From assembly GCA_020859745.1 (NCBI GenBank), contig JAJBVQ010000074.1, forward strand, positions 1 through 10,870: a DNA stretch of 10,870 nucleotides, given 5' to 3'. Below are positions 6,602-10,870 of this stretch, one piece after another. The position numbers and the translations under genes were made by a program. The DNA is from Rikenellaceae bacterium. GTDB taxonomy: Bacteria > Bacteroidota > Bacteroidia > Bacteroidales > Rikenellaceae. Under the pieces are notes generated by a model. It was given only the letters and a program-made list of their open reading frames with translations, made no database searches and was not told the DNA's origin. The first letter of the stretch is position 1. Every line of letters starts with the position of its first letter.

Positions 6602-7618
6602 TTAAAATTGCAACTCTCCCTGGTCGGGAACCAGTCCCGGCATATCTATCCCCAAATGCCGGTAAGCCAGTGGCGTCACCTCCCGCCCCCGCGGCGTGCG
6701 CTTGAGGAAACCCTCCTTGATGAGGAACGGTTCGTAGACCTCCTCGATGGTCCCGGCATCCTCGCTCACCGCCGTAGCGATGGTTCCCAATCCCACCGGC
6801 CCCCCGCCGAACTTGTGGATGATAGTCGAAAGTATCCGGTTGTCCATCTGGTCCAATCCGCGGGTATCTATATCCAAGGCGTCCAAAGCACGCCGGGTAA
6901 TGTCCAATTCGATCTTCCCGGTTCCCTGCACCATGGCGAAATCCCGCACGCGCCGGAGCAACGCATTGGCAATACGGGGCGTTCCGCGCGACCTTCCCGC
7001 GATCTCGCCCGCCGCCCGCTCGTCGATAGGTATCCCCAGCACCGCCGCCGACCGTTTGATAATGCCCTGCAAAGTAGCAGTATCGTAGTATTGCAGGTGA
7101 CACTGTATCCCGAACCTCGCCCGCAGCGGAGAGGTCAGCAATCCCGACCGGGTGGTGGCCCCGATCAGCGTGAACGGGTTCAGCTTGATCTGCACCGACC
7201 TCGCGCTCGGCCCCTTGTCGAGCATGATGTCGATCTTGTAATCCTCCATGGCGGAGTAGAGGTACTCCTCCACAATCGGCGACAGCCGGTGTATCTCGTC
7301 GATGAAAAGAACGTCCCCCTCCCCCAGATTGGTCAAAAGTCCTGCCAAATCCCCCGGCTTGTCCAAAACAGGCCCGGAAGTCACCTTCATGGTCACCCCC
7401 AGTTCGTTGGTAATGATGTTGGCCAGCGTGGTCTTCCCCAGTCCCGGAGGCCCGTGCAGCAGGACGTGATCCAGCGCTTCGTCCCGCATAATAGCGGCCT
7501 TGATGAATATGGAGAGGTTCTCCACGATCTTGTCCTGCCCGCTGAAAGCGCCGAGTTCCTGAGGCCTGATCTGCTCGTCGAACTCTTTGTCTTTCTCGAT
7601 ATTTCGTATATCGCTCAA
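6602..7618 (-). CDS. ruvB: Holliday junction branch-migration helicase RuvB (TTG start)
   Basis: A 338-residue AAA+ motor that, with RuvA, drives Holliday junction migration during recombination and fork repair. Landmarks: IRPQELGAFSGQ near the N-terminus (17-28), Walker A GPPGLGKTT (56-64), Walker B/DEIH (107-110), sensor GATTR (153-157), the arginine-finger segment SPLRARFG (163-170), sensor-2 region RGTPRIANALLRRVRDFA (211-228), then the RuvB C-terminal winged-helix domain ending near GREVTPLAYRHLG. Length and motifs are those of an intact enzyme. The start codon appears to be TTG at 7618: the next ATG in frame (residue 44) would remove essential sequence, and upstream the frame hits TGA with no ATG or GTG. 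It follows rpsU but is separated from it by a terminator and has its own promoter-like element. Confidence 0.97.
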   Translation of the reverse strand: MSDIRNIEKDKEFDEQIRPQELGAFSGQDKIVENLSIFIKAAIMRDEALDHVLLHGPPGLGKTTLANIITNELGVTMKVTSGPVLDKPGDLAGLLTNLGEGDVLFIDEIHRLSPIVEEYLYSAMEDYKIDIMLDKGPSARSVQIKLNPFTLIGATTRSGLLTSPLRARFGIQCHLQYYDTATLQGIIKRSAAVLGIPIDERAAGEIAGRSRGTPRIANALLRRVRDFAMVQGTGKIELDITRRALDALDIDTRGLDQMDNRILSTIIHKFGGGPVGLGTIATAVSEDAGTIEEVYEPFLIKEGFLKRTPRGREVTPLAYRHLGIDMPGLVPDQGELQF

Positions 7619-7642
7619 ACCTTGTATTCCGAATTTACCCCC

Positions 7643-7659
7643 TAAAGATAATCATTTTT
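7643..7659 (-). promoter_or_regulatory. Putative ruvB promoter element (shared with rpsU)
   Basis: TATCTTTA (7650-7643, minus strand) fits TAnnTTTG at 7 of 8 positions and sits 24 nt before the TTG start, giving a short leader. A 16-bp stretch here (7644-7659) is identical to the one at the putative rpsU promoter (8181-8196). No clear -33 TTTG at standard spacing. Confidence 0.4.
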
Positions 7660-7714
7660 CGCAAATGCCGTACCGAAAACGTTTTTTTCAAGGCAGCGCA
7701 CCGCCCTTCGCTCC

Positions 7715-7755
7715 GGAAAACAAACGAGGTGTCCCCTTATAATGGGAACACCTCG
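7715..7755 (-). terminator. Intrinsic terminator of rpsU
   Basis: On the minus strand CGAGGTGTTCCC (7755-7744) pairs with GGGGACACCTCG (7736-7725). This is a 12-bp stem with one G-U wobble and a 7-nt loop, followed by TTTGTTTTCC. It begins 26 nt beyond the rpsU TAA. Read from the plus strand the wobble becomes a C-A mismatch, so the element is oriented for rpsU and insulates it from ruvB. Confidence 0.88.
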
Positions 7756-7781
7756 TCGATTTACTTCGCAGACCGGAAAAA

Positions 7782-7973
7782 TTACTCCTCTTCCCGCTGC
7801 AAACCCTGTACGTAGATAGCTTTCAGCTTCTGCACCCGGTTTTTCACCGACGGTTTGGTGAAGTATTGGCGTGCGCGGAGCTCTTTGATGACCCCCGTCT
7901 TTTCGTACTTGCGTTTGAATTTCTTCAGGGCGCGCTCGATGTTTTCGCCCTCTTTGATCGGCATGATTATCAT
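7782..7973 (-). CDS. rpsU: Small ribosomal subunit protein bS21
   Basis: A 63-residue basic protein matching Bacteroidales bS21 throughout: (M)IIMPIKEGENIERALKKFKRK, then KTGVIKELRARQYFTKPSV and a basic C-terminal helix ending QREEE. bS21 sits on the 30S platform next to the 3' end of 16S rRNA. In Bacteroidetes it has been shown, with bS18 and bS6, to sequester the anti-Shine-Dalgarno tail, which is why SD sequences matter little in this phylum. The ATG at 7973 gives the usual N-terminus; another ATG lies at 7964. Only A-rich sequence precedes the start (AAAAAAAAGATTGTT), with no SD nearby, but a very strong anti-SD complement lies further up in the leader. The gene is monocistronic by appearance, with its own promoter and terminator. 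Confidence 0.97.
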   Translation of the reverse strand: MIIMPIKEGENIERALKKFKRKYEKTGVIKELRARQYFTKPSVKNRVQKLKAIYVQGLQREEE

Positions 7974-8187
7974 AACAATCTTTTTTTTAATTTACATGAA
8001 TGATTGAAAGAAGCCGGCACCGCAATCCGTTCCCGGATGCGATACCCGCAAGGAAACCCCTTGCCGCAATTAATTTGTTCGTCCTGTCGGTTCGAATTCG
8101 GTCTTTATCCGTATCCGGACAGACCTCAAAAAAAACTTAACCTCCTTTCAATTCCCCTGCTGTCAGGGAGTTCGGACGGCAAAGATA
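7974..8187 (-). promoter_or_regulatory. rpsU promoter and long leader with a strong SD-type sequence
   Basis: On the minus strand TATCTTTG (8187-8180) is an exact TAnnTTTG -7 element; no good -33 match is seen. Transcription from it would give a leader of about 200 nt before rpsU. Near its 5' end is a small hairpin (CCCTG 8155-8159 with CAGGG 8164-8168), then GAAAGGAGGT (8149-8140), complementary over 10 nt to the ACCUCCUUUC of the 16S 3' tail known from this phylum. Eleven nt after AGGAGG is a TTG opening a 19-codon frame (8129-8070). A further hairpin, GCAAGG/CCTTGC, lies at 8048-8064. The rpsU ATG is about 167 nt beyond the SD. Plausibly this is an autoregulatory leader reporting bS21 level; that is inference. 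No other gene is supported in this stretch. Confidence 0.5.
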
Positions 8188-8250
8188 ATCATTTTTTTTG
8201 TTTACGGCGCATTGTCCGATAAAAAATATCGGTTCACTGCCGCAACCGAT

Positions 8251-8327
8251 TTCATTTAAATATAAAAGAAATATAAAGTTGATTTAAATTAAAGTAGAAT
8301 AATAATCGTTGTGGACGGCGTGGATAA
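8251..8327. other. Putative DNA unwinding element with adjacent tandem DnaA boxes
   Basis: Reading left to right: an A/T-only-like block (8251-8293), GTAG, three AAT triplets (8298-8306), CG, then two abutting DnaA-box-like 9-mers in reverse orientation (8310-8318 and 8319-8327). This resembles the basal unwinding unit described for bacterial origins: DnaA box, short GC spacer, repeated trinucleotides (DnaA-trio), AT-rich DNA. The triplets only loosely follow the trio consensus, so the call is tentative. Confidence 0.45.
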
Positions 8328-8737
8328 AATCTTCCAAATAGGGTTGTATAGTCTGTTATCCACATTTTATGGAATGTCCGTAAACATATATAAACTTATT
8401 ATCAATTTGATTTTCTATGAGTTGAGATATAATATCTACATTCGGCCCGGTTGAGTTATCCACAGCCGGAAACTCCGGAAAATTGTCCGTAAGTTTGGTG
8501 TGCGGAAGGGTGAAGGATGTTTACAGAAAACAATAACTTTTTATAGGAACGCAAAGGAAAAAATCCATATGTTTTTTTCCTCGGAATCTGCAATAAGGTT
8601 CCCCGTGAAAATTTGAAAATCTTCACACAGCTTATCCACAAAACGAGCGAAAATTCCGGATGCTTCAAATCAGGAGGTTGGATATCCGCAAATGAAAATG
8701 TGCACAGGTTTTGCACAGCCGTTCGCCGGGGAAATCT

Positions 8738-8745
8738 TACCTTTG
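8738..8745 (+). promoter_or_regulatory. Putative -7 element of the DUF4271-hemD-rnpA transcript
   Basis: TACCTTTG is an exact match to TAnnTTTG, 38 nt before the ATG at 8784, at the right edge of the origin region. A -33 TTTG is present only at a longer than usual distance (about 24 nt, within TTTTGCACAG). Transcription would begin near 8752, so the leader would start close to ACACCTCCTT (8753-8762). Confidence 0.42.
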
Positions 8746-8783
8746 CAACGGATACACCTCCTTGAACAAGTTTACCGGACCGG

Positions 8784-9641
8784 ATGAAGGCGCCCTATAT
8801 ATTATACGATCCGACATCGACGCAAGATACAGCCACGGCCCATGTCCCGTGGAGAGCTACCCCGTGGCTGGATAAGGAAACGATGGTTGTCAGGTCGGAT
8901 ACGGCGTGGCTGCTGCATCCGGTCAAGTCAGCCTCGGAAGTGTGGGGCGCCGGATCGACCGTGTCGGCCGAAATGGAGCCGCGCGGGCCGGTCAACCGGG
9001 TGGACGAAGGGCCGGAGCCATGGCAAACCTCGGCGGTCATGGTGGTGCTGATCTGTTTTTACTGTTACATCCTGTATCGTTTCCGGCGGGATATGATGAG
9101 TTGCCTGAAAAACATCGGCAATATGGAGGATACGCTCACGTTGATGGAGGGACAGGGTGCCGATTTCGTCTATTTCCTGCGCAGCGGCATGACCCTGGCT
9201 ATCCTGGGCGGCGCTTCGCTGGTGATGGCGTGGCTGGAGATCCAGTTGCCCCGGGTGGAGAGTTATTACCTGTTCTTCGGTGCGGTGGCCGCGTTCCTGG
9301 GCGTGGTGGTTTACCGCCGGGTGGCATTCGGCGTGATGCGGTGGCTGACGGACGACAAGGATGCTTTCCGCCAGATCACTTTCATTAACCGGATCGACAT
9401 TGCTTTCATCGCGGTTTTCTATACTCCCCTGGCTGTGATCATAGGCGTCAGCGGGCGGCTGTTCGAATTGGGTATGATCGTGCTGGCCGGATTGGTCGCT
9501 TATCACTTTATCTCTCTATATAAATACTTTAGGATAAGGTCGTTTTCTAAATTGCAATGGTTTTTGTACCTTTGCACCGTCGAAATCCTGCCGGTGAGCT
9601 TCATTATCGCCCTGGCAATTCGGAAGAGTGGGATCAATTAA
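8784..9641 (+). CDS. DUF4271 family integral membrane protein
   Basis: A 285-residue membrane protein of unknown function. The first 80 residues are polar and variable. Six hydrophobic segments follow at about 83-99, 135-152, 161-178, 205-223, 227-246 and 257-277. The last region, with YHFISLYKYFRIRSFSKLQWFLYLCTVEILP (long motif at about 240-270), is the recognisable part of DUF4271, a family I know next to hemD in Bacteroidetes genomes. The start is the ATG at 8784. It ends 5 nt before the hemD start, so the two are probably co-transcribed. A role with HemD in haem synthesis or the envelope is suggested only by neighbourhood. The second half of the sequence is well conserved in style; the N-terminal region is Pro/Trp/Glu-containing and looks like a soluble, loosely structured extension. 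Confidence 0.85.
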   Translation: MKAPYILYDPTSTQDTATAHVPWRATPWLDKETMVVRSDTAWLLHPVKSASEVWGAGSTVSAEMEPRGPVNRVDEGPEPWQTSAVMVVLICFYCYILYRFRRDMMSCLKNIGNMEDTLTLMEGQGADFVYFLRSGMTLAILGGASLVMAWLEIQLPRVESYYLFFGAVAAFLGVVVYRRVAFGVMRWLTDDKDAFRQITFINRIDIAFIAVFYTPLAVIIGVSGRLFELGMIVLAGLVAYHFISLYKYFRIRSFSKLQWFLYLCTVEILPVSFIIALAIRKSGIN

Positions 9642-9646
9642 TTATA

Positions 9647-10552
9647 GTGAATACGTTGAAAGTAAAAAAGATACTTATCTCCCAGCCGGCCCCGTCGTCA
9701 GATAAGTCACCTTTCTCGGAACTTACCTCCAGGCATAAAGTCGAGATCGATTTCCGTCCCTTTATTACCGTGGAGGGGGTTACCGTCAAGGAATTCCGCG
9801 CCCAGCGGGTGGATGTGTTGGCCCATACGGCCGTTATCTTTACCTCCAGAAAGACGATCGACAACTTTTTCCGAATCTGCGAAGAGTGCAGAATCGCCGT
9901 GCCGGAGGATATGAAATATTTCTGCGTCACCGAGGCCATCGCGTTATACCTACAGAAATACATCGTTTACCGCAAACGCAAGATATTTTACGGGACGGCA
10001 ACCTTTGCCGATCTGATGGAGGTGGTGGGCAAGCACAAGGACGAAAAGTTCCTGGTGGCCCTCTCCGACCCGCATAAGCCGGAGATACAGCAGCTGTTGG
10101 CTAAGGCGGGCGTGAAGTTCACCAAGATTATTTTGGCTCATACCGTACCGGCCGACCTGTCGGATATCGCCATCGAGAAGTACGACCTGGTGGCTTGTTA
10201 CAGTTCGGCGGATATCAAGGCGCTGCACCAGAATTTCTCCGCTTTGCCGCAGGGGATGATCGTGGCTACTCTGGGCAATGCTACGGCCCGCGAGGCGCTG
10301 ACTTCGGGGCTGGCGGTGGATATTATGGCCCCGACCCCGAAATATCCCTCACTGACCATGGCGATCGACAAATATATCGCAGCGCTCAATGGCGGCGCAT
10401 CGGTCGAGGAATTCGGCATCAAAGAGCTGCCCGAACCGGTTGTTCCCGCGGTTGCCGGCAAGGGGAAATCCGCTAAGTCCAAATCGGCTTCGGCGGCGGC
10501 CAAGGCATCCGTGGGTGGCGGTACCGGTCGGCGGACGTCTGCGGCGAAATAA
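9647..10552 (+). CDS. hemD: Uroporphyrinogen-III synthase with basic C-terminal tail
   Basis: Cyclises hydroxymethylbilane to uroporphyrinogen III, the branch point to haem, sirohaem and cobalamin. The sequence follows Bacteroidetes HemD closely: KKILISQPAPSSDKSPF, KVEIDFRPFITVEG, HTAVIFTSRKTIDNFF, MKYFCVTEAIALYLQKYIVYRKRKIFYG, KFLVALSDPHKPEI and APTPKYPSLTMAIDKYI. The start is uncertain: GTG at 9647 (used here, 301 aa) follows the previous stop by 5 nt, while TTG at 9656 gives the family-typical MKVKKILISQP start. An ATG at 9557 would overlap the upstream gene by 85 nt with unrelated sequence. Family members are about 250 residues. Here residues 258-301 add a Pro/Val stretch and a Lys/Ser/Ala/Gly-rich tail, probably disordered. 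rnpA starts 11 nt downstream. Confidence 0.93.
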   Translation: MNTLKVKKILISQPAPSSDKSPFSELTSRHKVEIDFRPFITVEGVTVKEFRAQRVDVLAHTAVIFTSRKTIDNFFRICEECRIAVPEDMKYFCVTEAIALYLQKYIVYRKRKIFYGTATFADLMEVVGKHKDEKFLVALSDPHKPEIQQLLAKAGVKFTKIILAHTVPADLSDIAIEKYDLVACYSSADIKALHQNFSALPQGMIVATLGNATAREALTSGLAVDIMAPTPKYPSLTMAIDKYIAALNGGASVEEFGIKELPEPVVPAVAGKGKSAKSKSASAAAKASVGGGTGRRTSAAK

Positions 10553-10563
10553 AACGGTTAAAT

Positions 10564-10870
10564 ATGATGAATGCGCAAGCCGATTTCAGGGAAAAGGGGC
10601 GTTTCACGTTGCCCAAGGCCGAACGGCTTGCCAAACGGAACGAAATAGGACGCCTCTTCACGCATGGAGAGGCGTTTTTGGTCTATCCGGTCAAATGCAC
10701 TTATTTGTTCCGCACAGACTCAGGCCCGGCCCGGATTATGGTGATAGCGCCGAAGCGGAACCACAAGCGGGCGGTGGCCCGCAATTTGCTCAAACGCCGA
10801 ATGCGGGAGGCGTACAGGCTCCACAAACAGTTGTTGACGATTCCCGAAGAAGGGGAGGGCAGGGTAGGGG
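10564..10870 (+). CDS. rnpA: Ribonuclease P protein component (partial, runs off right edge)
   Basis: The protein subunit of RNase P, which helps the RNA subunit mature the 5' ends of tRNAs. 102 codons are in the window. The N-terminus FTLPKAERLAKRNEIGRLFTHG and the RNR motif at residues 68-85 (KRAVARNLLKRRMREAYR, with the basic RNA-binding helix) are diagnostic; MVIAPKR precedes it. Two ATGs lie at 10564 and 10567; either gives a normal product. It begins 11 nt after hemD. Many bacteria have rnpA next to the replication origin with rpmH; here it follows hemD, an order seen in Bacteroidetes. About 20-40 residues are expected beyond the edge. Confidence 0.96.
   Translation, partial: MMNAQADFREKGRFTLPKAERLAKRNEIGRLFTHGEAFLVYPVKCTYLFRTDSGPARIMVIAPKRNHKRAVARNLLKRRMREAYRLHKQLLTIPEEGEGRVG

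Larger units (their letters stand above)
8221..8760. other. oriC: Putative chromosomal replication origin (oriC)
   Basis: Gene-free region between divergent gene arms. Perfect DnaA boxes TTATCCACA occur at 8356-8364, 8456-8464 and 8632-8640, all on the plus strand. An 8/9 box (TTATCCACG, minus strand) is at 8319-8327, next to a weaker one (8310-8318, 6/9). Looser 7/9 matches lie at 8432-8440, 8682-8690 and 8709-8717. AT-rich blocks (about 8251-8309 and 8382-8416) could be unwinding elements. All genes to the left point left and all to the right point right, as expected around an origin, and rnpA is 1.8 kb away. Three perfect 9-mers on one strand within 285 bp are far above chance. The limits are approximate. 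No dnaA gene is seen in the window, which is not unusual in Bacteroidetes. The region holds no credible coding sequence. Confidence 0.82.

Noticed and set aside
8085..8103. GGTTCGAATTCGG resembling a tRNA T-arm
   Set aside because: The flanks do not form the T stem and there is no acceptor, D or anticodon arm around it on either strand.
8004..8222. 72-codon plus-strand frame opposite the rpsU leader
   Set aside because: No recognisable protein features, and the region is better explained as leader and promoter of rpsU.
8456..8716. 86-codon minus-strand open frame inside the origin region
   Set aside because: Aromatic- and Lys-rich translation without motif, spanning DnaA boxes; best explained as chance in AT-rich DNA.
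9557..9646. ATG-initiated extension of HemD overlapping DUF4271
   Set aside because: It overlaps the upstream gene by 85 nt and adds sequence unlike any HemD; homologous sequence begins at about 9656.

Overview
The window looks like chromosomal DNA of a member of the Bacteroidota (Bacteroidetes), probably Bacteroidales and perhaps Alistipes/Rikenellaceae-like. The taxon is inferred from gene content, not from a search. The pointers are promoters with the Bacteroidetes -7 element TAnnTTTG, a DUF4271-hemD-rnpA cluster, a bS21 (RpsU) of Bacteroidales type, exported DUF4251-like proteins, and mostly weak or absent Shine-Dalgarno sequences at gene starts.

The layout is centred on a likely replication origin. 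Every gene left of about 7.97 kb is on the minus strand and every gene right of 8.78 kb is on the plus strand. Between them lies a gene-free, partly AT-rich stretch (about 8.22-8.76 kb) with three perfect DnaA boxes (TTATCCACA), one 8/9 box beside a weaker one, and an AAT-triplet run leading into AT-rich DNA. I read this as oriC, with the flanking genes co-oriented with replication. Having rnpA close by is consistent.

Minus-strand arm, in transcription order away from the origin. First come rpsU (bS21), with a long leader carrying an unusually strong anti-SD complement and a terminator after the gene, and ruvB (Holliday junction helicase, apparent TTG start). Next are three secreted proteins of one family (166, 303 and 293 aa). 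The small one is a single DUF4251-like module followed by its own terminator; the two large ones seem to hold two modules each. Last is a compact operon: hflX, overlapping (TGATG) with a LuxE/PaaK-type acyl-adenylating enzyme, then a polysaccharide flippase whose frame runs without a stop into a dUTPase that leaves the window at the left edge.

Plus-strand arm: a six-helix DUF4271 membrane protein, hemD (uroporphyrinogen-III synthase, with an unusual basic Ala/Lys/Ser tail) and the first 102 codons of rnpA (RNase P protein), closely spaced and probably one transcript.

No insertion sequence, CRISPR array, rRNA or tRNA was seen. Most of the window is housekeeping DNA. The points most worth checking are the flippase-dUTPase frame fusion, the origin architecture, the duplicated DUF4251-like modules and the rpsU leader.
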